Below, one piece after another: positions 45,701 to 50,792 of a stretch of 64,000 nt of DNA. Below the pieces are notes generated by a model. That model ran no database searches and had not been told where the DNA came from. It worked only from the letters and a program-made list of their open reading frames with translations. This stretch comes from Salticus scenicus (lineage: Eukaryota > Arthropoda > Arachnida > Araneae > Salticidae). The DNA is taken from the NCBI GenBank assembly GCA_963930645.1, contig OZ005660.1, positions 204,482,184 to 204,546,183 on the forward strand, in the 5' to 3' direction. Every line of letters begins with the position of its first letter. Positions within the stretch are counted from its first letter, which is position 1. Made by a program: the position numbers and the translations under genes.

Positions 45701-45749
45701 TGATTTCTTCCCACGGAAAGATTATGGAGTGTTTACCTTCTCAGCTTAA
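2690..45749 (+). CDS. KLHDC3: Kelch domain-containing protein 3 homologue (nine coding exons)
   Basis: Coding segments: 2690-2840, 3812-3973, 8973-9160, 15138-15357, 24022-24108, 29030-29138, 34056-34141, 40713-40791, 45656-45749; total 1176 nt, 391 residues plus TAA (human KLHDC3 is 382). Every intron is GT-AG and phases join without a break. The start MHWTVHLEGG aligns with the human N-terminus, fixing the ATG. Six Kelch repeats carry the diagnostic Gly-Gly pairs at residues 29-30, 88-89, 138-139, 190-191, 251-252 and 303-304. A BC-box-like TLKRLCQLQI (337-346) and a Cul2-box-like LPKFL (356-360) follow. Known family role: substrate receptor of the CUL2-RBX1-Elongin B/C ubiquitin ligase that recognises C-terminal glycine degrons; this function is inferred by homology. 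Closest alternatives are KLHDC2 or KLHDC1, but the ends and the IDHSDLHVFDF segment (inside 314-334) match KLHDC3. The gene looks intact. Confidence 0.95.
3812..3973 (+). CDS. KLHDC3: KLHDC3 coding exon 2
   Basis: Encodes residues 51-104 plus one base. It carries the RYGHTVVAYG and IYLWGGRND parts of Kelch blade 2. Acceptor TTCTATTAG, donor TTG|GTAAGT, phase 1 on both sides. The open frame visible from 3854 in this segment is in a different frame and is not the protein. Confidence 0.93.
4440..4795 (+). repeat. dispersed repeat, copy 2 of 3
   Basis: Shares with 1866-2185 (inverted) and 39250-39510 (same strand) the words GTTACAAATAAGATACCAAA, GACAATTAGATTTTTTAAAA and TTAATTAATTAAAAT. Just before it, at about 4370-4440, lies a fragment with 'GGTAGCTCGGACAGTCACG', which recurs at 51977-51996. 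Confidence 0.45.
5293..5349. repeat. short perfect hairpin
   Basis: TTCACTCGGGGAAAGAC at 5293-5309 is complementary, with one mismatch, to GTCTTTTCCCGAGTGAA at 5333-5349 across a 23-nt loop. It is GC-richer than its surroundings. It may be the end of a decayed element; no partner copy was found in this window. Confidence 0.6.
7070..7690. mobile_element. non-autonomous hAT element carrying a nested foldback element
   Basis: Ends CAGTGGTGTGTCC.. and ..GGATACGCCACTG form an imperfect inverted repeat. They are flanked by (T)CTAAAAAG at 7061-7069 and TCTAAAAG at 7691-7698, an 8-bp target duplication differing by one A, which is typical of hAT. The interior is largely the foldback element at 7128-7569. 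No transposase. Confidence 0.7.
7128..7569. mobile_element. foldback element, copy 1 of 3
   Basis: Two inverted arms both carry the 'ATTGACAAAAATCTGTATGT' / 'GTGATAGAGAAAAATGG' words, around a centre with ATGATTAATTTAATCATGG. Ends resemble ATAACACAGG. The same element occurs at 19332-19793 and 20759-21220. The small open frames 7033-7257 (-) and 7421-7720 (+) are just these arms read through and share the string DKNLYVIEKN; I do not call them genes. Confidence 0.7.
8051..8504. mobile_element. non-autonomous DNA element with 6-bp target duplication
   Basis: TIRs CAGGGTTGCCAC.. and ..GTGGCAACCCTG flank 454 bp of 'AGTCAGGGAATTT' repeats. CATTCA is present on both sides (8045-8050, 8505-8510). 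A paralogous unoccupied site at 8781-8800 reads AATACATTCATTGATTGAGA with a single CATTCA, which supports both the boundaries and the 6-bp duplication. TIR and TSD suggest a hAT-like group with 6-bp TSD (hAT6-type), by inference. Confidence 0.75.
8505..8869 (+). repeat. direct duplication of about 90 bp
   Basis: 8505-8599 and 8785-8869 are near-identical, starting CATTCATTGATTGAGATTT and ending TGCATGGTTAAA. The second copy also keeps ten bases upstream that match the left flank of the element at 8051. The unit therefore looks duplicated at a 280-bp period, with the element inserted in only one copy. Confidence 0.7.
8973..9160 (+). CDS. KLHDC3: KLHDC3 coding exon 3
   Basis: Encodes the rest of codon 105 through 167, including DGHSACVIN and MYIFGGFQD of Kelch blade 3. 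Acceptor TTCTACAG, donor TTT|GTAAGT. It enters in phase 1 and leaves in phase 0. Confidence 0.94.
9161..11520. other. intron 3, 5' part: no recognised gene
   Basis: AT-rich intronic sequence with homopolymers: a long A tract at about 10349-10372, a C run at 10604-10618, and a C run directly joined to an A run at 11193-11227. I see no coding exon, and no named repeat family with defined ends. Confidence 0.5.
11526..12568. mobile_element. decayed element with 'CCGTGTATAAGCC' ends
   Basis: The left end has TTTCCGTGTATAAGCCGGT and the right has GGCTTATATACGGATC and GAAATACACGG, so the ends are related in inverted orientation. Further copies of the same word lie at 12468-12480. GC content is raised between 12150 and 12300. 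The frames 12289-12498 (-) and 12396-12593 (+) have no recognised similarity. Confidence 0.4.
13274..13343 (-). tRNA. tRNA-like pseudogene (repeat-borne)
   Basis: On the minus strand it contains an A-box-like TAGCTCAGTGGTAGCG and a B-box-like GGGTTCAATTTCC. The acceptor stem does not pair and the T arm is damaged, so it is a repeat component, not a functional tRNA. Confidence 0.5.
13540..13610 (+). tRNA. tRNA-like pseudogene (repeat-borne)
   Basis: CAGCTCAGTGGTAGAGCA (D arm and A box), then GGGTTCGATTCCC (T arm and B box), then TTTTT at 13611-13615, a possible RNA polymerase III terminator. The acceptor stem does not close, so a working tRNA is unlikely. It resembles the copies at 22511 and 22790. 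Confidence 0.55.
14198..14388. mobile_element. hairpin MITE nested in family X
   Basis: TAAGCTTTTTC occurs on both sides (14187-14197, 14389-14399), an 11-bp target duplication. Copy B of family X shows a related sequence with no insert. The interior is a long inverted repeat: AAACATTCAAAATATACAAC near the left and its complement near the right, around a GC-richer loop. Confidence 0.75.
14407..14483 (+). tRNA. tRNA-Thr(AGT)-like head in family X
   Basis: GTGGCTCAGGTGGTTAGAGC resembles a D arm and A box. CCATG-TTAGTAA-CATGG forms an anticodon arm with AGT. The T arm is degenerate here. The partner copy at 57920-57998 keeps GTTCGATTCC. It looks like a SINE head and not a working tRNA. Confidence 0.5.
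15138..15357 (+). CDS. KLHDC3: KLHDC3 coding exon 4
   Basis: Encodes residues 168-240 plus one base, the largest exon: GSPPVSRDFHTASAIG, MYIFGGRSA and RRSHSA, i.e. blade 4 and the start of blade 5. Acceptor TTGAATAG, donor GCAG|GTATAT. A transposon (15464-16277) starts only about 107 bp after the donor. Confidence 0.94.
15464..16277 (+). mobile_element. hAT-type non-autonomous element, long copy
   Basis: Ends CCCAGTGGCAGAAA.. and ..TTTTGCCACTGGG are inverted repeats. The interior shares GCTTGCAGACAGTTTTTGTC and GAGATCACCACT with the shorter copy at 44678-45121. A C run of about 17 lies inside, near 16131. No clean target duplication remains here, so it is the older copy or a boundary has eroded. 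Confidence 0.7.
16721..16792 (+). tRNA. tRNA-like fragment
   Basis: GGCTAGTTAGTGGTTAGTGT followed at tRNA spacing by GGCCCAGGTTTGATTCCTGA, an A-box/B-box pair of the same general type as the other tRNA-like repeats. Stems are poor. Probably a SINE remnant. Confidence 0.4.
16871..17058. mobile_element. small hAT MITE, 188 bp
   Basis: TIRs CAGTGTTGCC.. and ..GGCAACACTG. Flanks TAGGAAAA (16863-16870) and TAGGAAAG (17059-17066) are an 8-bp target duplication with one change. The interior repeats AAAATCCACTAAA several times. Confidence 0.8.
17514..18620. mobile_element. hAT element, non-autonomous, 1.1 kb
   Basis: Starts TAGGGCTGCGCCGATTAATC and ends AATCGATTCCCACCCCTA. The perfect 8-bp duplication AAAATAAC is at 17506-17513 and 18621-18628. 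Subterminal regions are full of TTAATCGATT words, probable transposase-binding repeats. The interior has no recognisable transposase. Confidence 0.88.
18943..20237. mobile_element. hAT element with nested foldback copy
   Basis: Starts CAGGGTTGAAAAAACGGG and ends AAGCCAACCCTG, flanked by a perfect 8-bp ATTAGAGC (18935-18942, 20238-20245). The foldback element copy at 19332-19793 sits inside. Subterminal GGGTTTTATCAG-type repeats occur at the left, and TGGGTTTTTTCAGG at the right. No transposase is recognisable. Confidence 0.85.
19332..19793. mobile_element. foldback element, copy 2 of 3
   Basis: Ends ATTACACAGGC and GGCATGTGTTAT. Inverted arms carry ATCACGTATAGATTTTTGTC and its complement, around a centre with CATGATTAATTAACCAT. 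It is inserted in the hAT element 18943-20237. The frame at 19620-19844 is a read-through of an arm. Confidence 0.7.
20759..21220. mobile_element. foldback element, copy 3 of 3
   Basis: Ends ATAACACAAGCC and GACCTGTGTAAT. The arms are inverted copies of the same sequence seen at 7128 and 19332. The centre holds a GGTT/AACC-type tract (four GGTT units near 20940) and ATGATTAATTAATCATG, a perfect palindrome. The frame 20770-21006 is an arm read-through. Confidence 0.75.
21882..21953 (-). tRNA. tRNA-like block, array unit 1
   Basis: Minus strand: TAGCTCAGTGGTAGAGCATC, then a B box with one change from GGGTTCGATTCCC (here GGGTTTGATTCCC). The acceptor stem is unpaired. The T5 run downstream (AAAAA on the + strand) is interrupted by one base. 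Confidence 0.55.
22161..22233 (-). tRNA. tRNA-like block, array unit 2
   Basis: Minus strand: intact A-box-like TAGCTCAGTGGTAGAGCATC and B-box-like GGTTCGATTCC, with an anticodon arm TCCGC-GCGTTAA-GCGGA whose middle reads GTT. U33 is replaced by C and the acceptor stem does not pair, so not a functional tRNA-Asn. AAAAA on the + strand at the edge is a possible terminator. Confidence 0.6.
22511..22583 (+). tRNA. tRNA-like block, array unit 4
   Basis: GTAGCTCAGTGGTAGAGCAT, anticodon arm with loop ACGTTAA, and GGGTTCGATTCCC, followed at once by a T5 run. Same non-pairing acceptor stem as its neighbours. Its upstream side abuts the symmetry centre of the array. Confidence 0.6.
22790..22862 (+). 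tRNA. tRNA-like block, array unit 5
   Basis: Nearly identical to unit 4, with loop GCGTTAA (GTT in anticodon position). The A and B boxes are intact and TTTTT follows. It ends close to the array's right boundary, so transcription would run outward. Confidence 0.6.
22970..24000. other. intron 4, 3' part: no recognised gene
   Basis: A 78-codon frame at 22933-23169 (+) starts inside the right inverted end of the host repeat and has no similarity I recognise. The rest is AT-rich with A and T runs up to the acceptor of exon 5. Confidence 0.5.
24022..24108 (+). CDS. KLHDC3: KLHDC3 coding exon 5
   Basis: Short exon for residues 241-269 plus one base, with LYIIGGYNG of Kelch blade 5. Acceptor CTTTTCAG, donor CCTG|GTAAGC, phase 1 on both sides. 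It follows an 8.7-kb transposon-filled intron. Confidence 0.93.
24766..25398 (-). mobile_element. Penelope-like element fragment with inverted flanks
   Basis: A GIY-YIG coding remnant on the minus strand is flanked by inverted repeats of about 120 bp: 24768-24892 and 25271-25398 share, in opposite orientation, TTTTCAAAAACACAAATTTA, CACCCTTCCTCAGGTGATTT and TTGTGACTCTCATCAGTTG. Such inverted flanking copies are characteristic of Penelope-like integrations (known for the group). Confidence 0.8.
24825..25343 (-). pseudogene. Penelope-like GIY-YIG endonuclease fragment
   Basis: The 172-codon frame includes a GIY-YIG module: GIYKINF, then YIGVTKRKIQDREKEH, placing Gly-Ile-Tyr, Tyr-Ile-Gly and the catalytic-type Arg in the expected order at about residues 36-67. 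The remainder, to about residue 130, matches the C-terminal end typical of Penelope polyproteins. The reverse transcriptase part is missing. The first ~35 residues come from the inverted flank, so the ATG is not a true start. Role if intact: nicking the target DNA for reverse transcription. Here a 5'-truncated relic in intron 5, antisense to KLHDC3. Confidence 0.8.
25508..26884. mobile_element. non-autonomous DNA element with 6-bp duplication
   Basis: TIRs CAGGGTTGCCAACTGCTCCG.. and ..GTTGGCAACCCTG. CATTTT occurs on both sides (25502-25507, 26885-26890). The first 11 bases equal those of the 8051-8504 element, so both probably used the same transposase. Subterminal 'CTCCGCAA' and 'CTCCTCAAA' repeats. 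The frame 25497-25781 (-) is not recognised. Confidence 0.7.
26971..27536 (-). repeat. 3' LTR, 566 bp
   Basis: On the minus strand it begins TGTTATGAAT right after the polypurine tract and ends GTATGTAACA, so it has the usual TG..CA ends with a 5-bp terminal inverted repeat TGTTA/TAACA. No second LTR is present for age comparison. Confidence 0.8.
27747..28720 (-). pseudogene. Ty3/gypsy integrase, broken
   Basis: The frame 28644-28165 matches the integrase core (ITLDILGPLP, YFTKWPE, QDWDLKLPLFLLAYRSAVHE). The second catalytic Asp position is Asn (HTNQG) and the Glu position is Lys (AKRFN), so the DDE triad is lost. An in-frame stop ends the frame after GYTPA. Homology continues to the C-terminal domain (FKEGDKVWLWNP), where a frameshift in the GPY/F region splits it between frames 28020-27832 and 27971-27747. 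Upstream, near 28650-28718, are remains of the zinc-binding linker. Plus-strand frames at 28495-28843 are shadows. Confidence 0.88.
29030..29138 (+). CDS. KLHDC3: KLHDC3 coding exon 6
   Basis: Encodes residues 270-305 plus part of codon 306: KGPCPRRRHCACVVG and LFLFGGS, Kelch blade 6. Acceptor ATTTTCAG, donor GTAG|GTAAGT, leaving phase 2. Confidence 0.94.
29139..30892. other. intron 6, 5' part: no recognised gene or repeat
   Basis: Less homopolymer-rich than its surroundings. Several short plus-strand frames (29421-30033) have no similarity I recognise and no supporting splice structure. No terminal repeats were seen. Confidence 0.5.
31473..33829. mobile_element. hAT element, 2.36 kb, nested
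   Basis: TIRs CAGTGGCGGCTCGTGG.. and ..TCACGAGCCGCTACTG, with a perfect 8-bp duplication AGTTTAAT (31465-31472, 33830-33837). The left part has GGAGCTGCAG repeats, echoed in inverted form near 31805-31828. The 65-codon minus frame 31670-31867 is open but unrecognised. The 32935-33360 section is a copy of the repeat at 62290-63080, so a further element is nested inside. Confidence 0.87.
32935..33360. repeat. two diverged units of the 62.3-63.1-kb tandem repeat
   Basis: Shares GTTTTGAGGTC(T/C)CCTGAG, GAACTGAAAGCTGGTA-type words and ACACAAAGAAAAATTC with the block at 62234-63207. Two units are visible (near 33150 and 33330). Confidence 0.65.
34056..34141 (+). CDS. KLHDC3: KLHDC3 coding exon 7
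   Basis: Completes codon 306 and runs to the first base of codon 335. It contains LIDHSDLHVFDF, which is nearly identical to the human segment. Acceptor ATTTTAG, donor TTTTT|GTAAGT. Confidence 0.93.
34686..35186. mobile_element. long palindromic element split by a MITE
   Basis: The left arm (AACTTTAAGTAAAATAATTA, then TTTTCACCTTTATTGATG, then CGAATGCTATCGCATTC) is mirrored on the right by GAATGCGATAGCATTCGAAA and TATGCACATCGATAAAGGTG, then AATTATTTTACTTAAAGTT. Arms are roughly 160 bp with a loop near 34830-34850. The right arm is interrupted by the MITE 34937-35123. Frames 34713-35003 (-) and 34732-35031 (+) are the two arms. Confidence 0.85.
34937..35123. mobile_element. pogo/Tigger-like MITE nested in the palindrome
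   Basis: Starts CAGTGAAACTTCTATGGGAG and ends GTGGTAAGTTTTACTG; TA follows at 35124, CA precedes (a likely mutated TA). Comparison with the uninterrupted left arm defines the insertion exactly. It carries a C run of 14 or so near 34977. Confidence 0.75.
35636..35828 (+). pseudogene. non-LTR retrotransposon (LINE) C-terminal zinc-knuckle tail
   Basis: One frame reads HKWFEEGYWPFTTFERH, then ICCCCLEKETAWHILRDC followed by TAA at 35826-35828. The C-x-C..ET..H..L..C pattern is the zinc-binding tail found after RNase H in several LINE clades. Upstream codons keep the frame but carry stop codons. The clade cannot be assigned from this length. Confidence 0.6.
36463..36850 (+). pseudogene. Penelope-like reverse transcriptase fragment
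   Basis: The first frame contains YKQIHGVPMGSPISGIIAE and ends with RYVNDVCCYW, where the catalytic Y-x-D-D box reads Y-V-N-D, so one Asp is lost. In another frame (about 36733-36849) follow IQFIYETENNQKLNILDVTI, the segment after the active site. At least one frameshift and stop codons are present. Inactive relic. Confidence 0.8.
37171..37830 (+). repeat. 292-bp tandem repeat covering the GIY-YIG domain
   Basis: Equivalent bases in the GCTG(A/G)CATAAAATTTAATAA word lie at 37171, 37463 and 37755, exactly 292 bp apart each time. Two full units and a partial third are visible. Since 292 is not a multiple of three, each unit shifts the frame, which is why the GIY-YIG motif (TGIYEIKY.., YIGMVKRKIRNR) appears in different frames at 37352-37618 and 37593-37820. 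Confidence 0.9.
37352..38045 (+). pseudogene. Penelope-like GIY-YIG endonuclease, duplicated
   Basis: Frames 37352-37618 and 37593-37820 each carry TGIYEIKYTTKDNREG followed by a YIG or YIR motif and KRKIRNRIKE. The third piece (37836-38045) holds the C-terminal part (NHIYVLNRETIKIF). The second copy has Arg for Gly in the YIG motif. Broken by tandem duplication and frameshifts. Confidence 0.8.
39250..39510 (+). repeat. dispersed repeat, copy 3 of 3
   Basis: Same family as 4440-4795; contains CGTTACAAATAAGATACCAAA-type and CAATTAGATTTTTTAAAATT words, and ends with GAGAGTCCAAGGAAATCTC, which is complementary to the segment at 1867-1884. Confidence 0.5.
40311..40350 (+). repeat. T24-G16 homopolymer junction
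   Basis: Twenty-four T (40311-40334) run directly into sixteen G (40335-40350). The complement, C runs joined to A runs, occurs at 11193-11227 and 53963-54005. Confidence 0.9.
40713..40791 (+). CDS. KLHDC3: KLHDC3 coding exon 8 (BC-box)
   Basis: Encodes residues 335-360 plus two bases: the BC-box-like TLKRLCQLQI and HDVLPKFL of the Cul2 box. Reading through the donor AAT|GTAAGT would hit TAA at once. Splicing to 45656 instead restores the family C-terminus (IQELKFMTTN), which supports this donor. Confidence 0.9.
40792..44519. other. intron 8, 5' part: no recognised gene
   Basis: AT-rich, with long A tracts (41170, 42330, 42714), an AT dinucleotide tract near 41984-42005 and a tetranucleotide AATA tract near 43819. 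The word GTGACAAAAATT(T/C)AAAAGT near 43386 recurs at 5840 and 6183, a minor dispersed repeat. No protein similarity seen. Confidence 0.5.
44578..44652 (-). tRNA. tRNA-like block
   Basis: Minus strand: GTAGCTCGATGGTTTGAGCA then GGGTTCGATTCCC; AAAAA on the + strand just before 44581 is a possible terminator. The acceptor stem does not close; not a working tRNA. Confidence 0.5.
44678..45121 (-). mobile_element. hAT MITE nested in tRNA-like element
   Basis: Starts CCCAGTGACAGAAAG and ends TTTCTGCCACTGGG, with a perfect 8-bp duplication TTTCTCAC (44670-44677, 45122-45129). It interrupts a word (GGCATTTCTCACATAA) intact in the other family members, so boundaries are certain. Short relative of 15464-16277. 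Confidence 0.92.
45656..45749 (+). CDS. KLHDC3: KLHDC3 coding exon 9 with stop codon
   Basis: Encodes residues 361-391, starting IQELKFMTTNNVITR and ending FTFSA, then TAA at 45747-45749. IQELKFMTTN corresponds to the human WELNAMTTNS. The last ~15 residues are not conserved with human. Acceptor TTCTTTACAG. Confidence 0.9.
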
Positions 45750-46690
45750 ATTCTTGAAATTCAAAAGAAATTAGTTTTGTACCGAAATGTAAATAATCAA
45801 AAAGAAAAAAAAGTCAGTTTCTTCATGACAGATATTTTATTGTGCTATATGTAAATATGAACTTTTTTTTTTTCATGTTATAAATTGTTAATAAGAAAAA
45901 AAAAAGGAAAACGTTTTTAAATGTAAATAAATATATATCTATATATATAGCTACAAAACTAAAATTCTTCAATTCTGTAGAAATTTATAAAAAGTACAGT
46001 TATGGAATTAGCCGTTTTTACGAATTGTTTAATCATAAATATATACTGTTCCTTCTTTTTTTTAGAATCTTTATCAAATTACCATAATTTATGTTTTAAT
46101 CATATATACAGTCAAACCTCGTTAACGTGAATCTCAAGGGGGGATAAAAAATCTGTTCATGTTATCAGTAGTTCATGCTATCAGTAACTGATTTCCATAT
46201 AACTAAACTGATCTTCATTTTAATTGGGATTGTGAAAACAGTTCATGTTAAAATTCGTGTTAACAGTGTTCACATTAACAAGGTTTGATTGTATATATAT
46301 ATTTTAAATGTTTTATTCCATGAAAGATGTATTGTGGAACTTATTTTTTAGATGCTATTGTGATATATAATATAAAATTGTTTTCCAGGGAATTTATTTC
46401 AATATTATTATAATTATAATTATGATAAAAATTTATCAGTTCAGTTTTATTTTATCTGATAATAATTGATTATGTTATATTGTAACCAATACTGTAACAT
46501 AATGTAAAACTGCTTTAAAATAAAGTATTTTATTTTTAAAAATATTTTCCCAATAAGTCACTGTATATAATTCTATTTCATAATGCTGTATAATGATATT
46601 TGCTTTGTAAAACTATCACATAAAGTTTTTAGTTTTTATTTTCTTTTAGTGTATTAAAATGCTTAATAATAAAGTCAAAGAATGTGTCGC
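45750..46690 (+). other. KLHDC3: KLHDC3 3' UTR with candidate poly(A) signals
   Basis: AATAAA hexamers at 45926-45931, 46519-46524 and 46668-46673 follow the stop codon. The last is followed within about 20 bp by GTGTCGCAG and T-rich sequence, a reasonable cleavage context. Which is used is unknown. If a distal site is used, the MITE 46109-46291 is part of the mRNA. Confidence 0.5.
46109..46291. mobile_element. pogo-like MITE, 183 bp
   Basis: CAGTCAAACCTCGTTAACGT at the left and its near-complement ACATTAACAAGGTTTGATTG at the right, flanked by TA. The same family, split by a piggyBac, is at 53511-54752. Internal GTTCATGTTA and GTTATCAGTA repeats. Confidence 0.85.
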
Positions 46691-46874
46691 AGCATTCCTA
46701 TATTTTTATTACATTGTTACCACTATTTTCAAAAAAGGTGTTAGTGCTGTAATATTATTTAAAAAATTACTCTTCTGAAATGGTGACAAAAGAATAAATC
46801 ACATGTAAAAACATGCTGTGTCACCGGTGTATAACGACAAAATCAGCAATGTTCACTTTTGTACATTAAGCAGT

Positions 46875-47941
46875 ATAGAGGTCTGCACGGGCCGGAATTT
46901 TGAGGCCCAGCCTGGACAAAAACCGATAAAATCAGGCCCGGCCTGGCCCGATTCAAAAATATGAAAAAAAAAAAATGCATGCCTTTCTATGAAAAAGATT
47001 TTTAGTATGTGTTTTGCAGCGGTTTTATATAGCGAAGCAATAGAATCTTCTTTAACAAAACTGCTCAACTTTTACAAGATAATTATATCTATACAAAAGT
47101 TCATTATTACAAACATACAAAAGGCACAGAGACAGAAAGTCAAATCGAAAATATTAGCACTCATCAAACAATATAGGATGGTATTTAAAATGGTTATTTC
47201 TAGTAAAAATGCACGTTCAACCATTTCCTCTTATGTACCGTAATGTATTATACGAATCTTTCATGTGATCTGGTAAACAAAATTTTAATGGTAATCCAAC
47301 CATATTCTATAGAAAAGAGGCTTTTGTACATGCTAAAAATGATGCTACTTTCATTCAGTGCACTGGAGGAAAGAAAAAGGAGTTTAGAGAAAAAGTTACA
47401 GTGGCAGGATTTTTATAGCCTTTATACCACCTACACTCTACAAACCATAGGGCACAAAGCCTTTTGCACAATAACGTATCTAATTTCTTTTATTTGAAAT
47501 GTGCGCAAACTAGTAGTGACATGCATACTATTTTGAATAGGAAACTATTTAATATTACTTGAAATAAAATATATTAATTTCGAGATATGCTAAAAATATT
47601 TGTGGAATATCAGATCGCAAACAGACAGACTGACAAGCAATTAAATTGAAGTTAGACATTTTTTAACAAAATAAAATTTTATGTGATATACCAGCCTGTA
47701 AAATTATGTGAAATAAATGACTGAAGAAATATTTTATCATTTTCCTTTTTCGTAAATTAATGATGAAACCAGAAAAACATTCGGGCCGACACGGCCCAGC
47801 TCGAGTATACACAAAAAAATTGAGCCCGAGCTTGCAAAAAAAAAAAAAATTAAGCCCGGCCTGGAAGCAGATTGAAAAATTCGGCCCGAACGTGGCCCGA
47901 GGGCTGGGCTTGGGCCATAAGCCTGGCCCGTGCCGACCTCT
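46875..47941. mobile_element. hAT element with GC-rich ends, 1.07 kb
   Basis: Ends ATAGAGGTCTGCACGGGCCG and CGTGCCGACCTCT are inverted repeats. TAAGCAGT (46867-46874) and TAAGCAGC (47942-47949) are a near-perfect 8-bp duplication. Subterminal GGCCCG/GGCCTGG repeats are strikingly GC-rich in an AT-rich setting. Inner frames (46853-47497) are unrecognised. Confidence 0.82.
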
Positions 47942-47999
47942 TAAGCAGCATATGAAATTAATGTATTGCAATATTAAAAAAAAACGAATAAAACACTAT

Positions 48000-49259
48000 A
48001 AAATATATTTTGAGTAGATTTTTTACATCTGCTTTTGTAATGTATTACAAATATGCTGTTTGTTTTTTTGGAATGTAAAAAATGAATGTAATTTTTATAT
48101 TGTTCAATATGATATTTTACCAATGTTCTAGTTAAGGGAATATTTAAAGGGTTTTCTGTTAAAATTTTCCTTTACTTAGGTATTTTGTTTTCCTGTAAAA
48201 AAAAGAAGAAAAAAAGTAAAACAAGATGTGTGGCGTATAAAGCAATAATAATAAAAAAAAAACTTTGTAAACTTACACCATAAAATAAAAAAAAAAAGTG
48301 TACCAACCAAAACTTTCATTATCCTTTGCTACAGAATTCTTTTTTGTGATAGGTTAAGCTCATTTTATGCATTCTGATCATCAGACATGCCTAAACGTTT
48401 TGTTGTATAAATATGTATTAATACATATGTTATAAAGAGTTTATATACTGAGTTTAAAGAAAATCAATAGAGCTGTTTTCTGTTTGAATTTGACCTGCCT
48501 AATTAGGTTATTTGGTTTATTGTCACATTAGTACTGCACAGTGTGTAATTGGTGACAGTCTGGGATGCACTCCTAAGTATGGTCTGGAGATGTGCCATCA
48601 CAATTTTCATCCTTTACAGAAGAAACGGCTCCTCCACTTTGGTGACCCATAGAGGTATAATTTTCTACCTAATTAGAACATCTATGAATGTTCATATAGT
48701 AACTAAGTAAAATGTGACAAAGAATATCTGAAATAGGGTTTATGCAAGAAATTTGAAGAAAAATCATTGGAGCTACTTGTAAACTGATAATTTCTGTAAT
48801 AGACCACTAATTATACAAAAATTAAGGTTCTTTAGAGCCCCTGGGGCCGACTTTAGGTGACACAGCGACATAGTTGCATAAAAGAAATTGTCACTTGCAG
48901 AAAGATTTGCTCATAAAAATGAGATATTCCTAAATTTCAGTAGAAAATAGAAACTAAAGTCTTATATTTAAGAATTCTTCAACAGTCTATCAATAATATT
49001 GATAACTTTACAATGATATGTACATACTATATGTAAATTAGAAAATATGTCAATATTGTCTTGCTTAAAATATTTGCACGAATAAGGCTTCTCAGAGAAA
49101 GTATAAAAAATGTCTTAGTGTTTACTGCAAATGGTGATGCTTTTTTTCTTTGTATGAAAGAAATAGTTCATATAATAATAATGTTACAGCAATTACTAAG
49201 TATTTAAATGATTAAGGGGATTGACACTTCACCTAATTCGACTGGTAGTCAAATTTTAA
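48000..49259. other. intergenic, nothing recognised
   Basis: AT-rich with A runs; no frame with similarity, no clear inverted or direct ends. Confidence 0.5.
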
Positions 49260-49267
49260 GTTATTCT

Positions 49268-49433
49268 CAGGGCCCGACGTAGACCATCTTGAGCCCCGGG
49301 GCAAGCCTATTCTGGAGCGCCCCCTTGCAGTGGCATAAGAGCTCTTTAGGTTGCAGAATTTCTGCATACGCCTGTAGAAGGGGAGCCCAGGGCATTTGCC
49401 CCGTATGCCCTGCCATTAGTCAGGGCTGGCCTG
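49268..49433. mobile_element. short hAT MITE, 166 bp
   Basis: CAGGGCCCGACG at the left and GGCTGGCCTG at the right, with a perfect 8-bp duplication GTTATTCT (49260-49267, 49434-49441). GC-rich relative to its flanks. The frame 49289-49513 is a read-through. Confidence 0.75.
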
Positions 49434-49480
49434 GTTATTCTATGGAGAAATTTGTTTTGGAAATTACTCCTTACCTAATG

Positions 49481-49516
<36 letters not shown>

Positions 49517-49731
49517 GTTTTCACGTTTAAAAAATTTACAGCTGTTAAAATGTTTCTCATTTTCTAAAATTTCATTTTTTAAATTTTTAATATTTCATTT
49601 TGAAGCTGAAAAAAGAACATTTTTTACACGTCAACACAAAATATTAAAAATGAGAAACATTTTAATGGTTCTGAATATGAAACCAGAATTTTAAAAAATA
49701 CATTAGCTAATGAATAATTAATAGGGTAAGT

Positions 49732-50168
49732 GCACCCGTGATTGACACTTTTAGAGCAGTCTCTGATGTTTTTAATGTTCTAGTCATCGTAAAATATTTT
49801 TAAAAAAGTTAATATATATGGCATGAAAGACATCCAGAACCACATATATGTTAAAATATATGCATTTGATAACAATCATTTTTTTTTTTTTTTTTTTTAT
49901 GAATTTTTATTTGACACCCACTCAATATTCCAGTAACTGACACTGCCAGTTTTTCATTTTATCAGTAATTGGCCCCCTATGTTCCAGTGTTTGACACTGC
50001 TAGTTATTCATTTTACCAGTTATTAGCACCCTATGCTCCAGTGTTTGACATAAAATGTGAAAATTCTTATATGTAAAATATATGATTTTATTATTTTTCT
50101 TATTTATTAATTATTTCGGGATAGATGTCAATTACTGAAGTATGGCAATAACTGGAGCACCTACCCTA
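49732..50168. mobile_element. non-autonomous element with 'TAGGGTA' ends
   Basis: Starts TAGGGTAAGTGCACC and ends GGAGCACCTACCCTA, an inverted repeat with few mismatches. The interior holds about 63-bp direct repeats with CCCTATG(T/C)TCCAGTGTTTGAC. Target duplication not resolved, so the superfamily is left open. Confidence 0.6.
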
Positions 50169-50792
50169 AAACAAATTTTTTAATAGAGTAACATGGTGTT
50201 TGATTGTAAGTCAAATTAAGTGAAGTGTACCCTTAAACATGATCATTTATCATGTGAGAAGAAACAGGCACAAATTCAAGATTGCTGTTTATATGCCATC
50301 TTTTTCTTTCTTGGTGAAGGGGTGTACTTAATTATTTTGATTAAAAACAATTGTTTGTGTTTTTAATTTTGTGGTGTTTGCTTACAAAGTTTTTATTTTT
50401 CGTATATAGCTGCAGTTGTTTATAGCAATGATTTTCAATCTGGTCTAGTGGACTAAAAAAATGCAATGGTCAACAAAACAATTTAACTGGTCCTCAGATT
50501 TTTACCTGTGCTTATTCAATAATAATAATAATTTTTTCTACAATGTTTTACATTAAGAAGACTCTCTATTTATCATTGCTGGAGGTTATATCTGATATTA
50601 TTCTATAGGGAATTTTCGCCCTAATACTTATTTTTAAATCCTATTTTCACATCTGTGAAATTGGTTATTATTTCATTTTAAATTGTTTGATTTAAATATT
50701 TCATTTTCTAAAAACATTTTTTAAATGTTTTATTTTGAAACTCTAAAATGCAAGATTTCACATAGTGAAAGTTACAGCTTAAAAATAAAATA

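Noticed and set aside
46875..47941. CpG island or promoter because of high GC at both ends
   Set aside because: The GC-rich parts are the subterminal repeats of a hAT element with its own 8-bp duplication.
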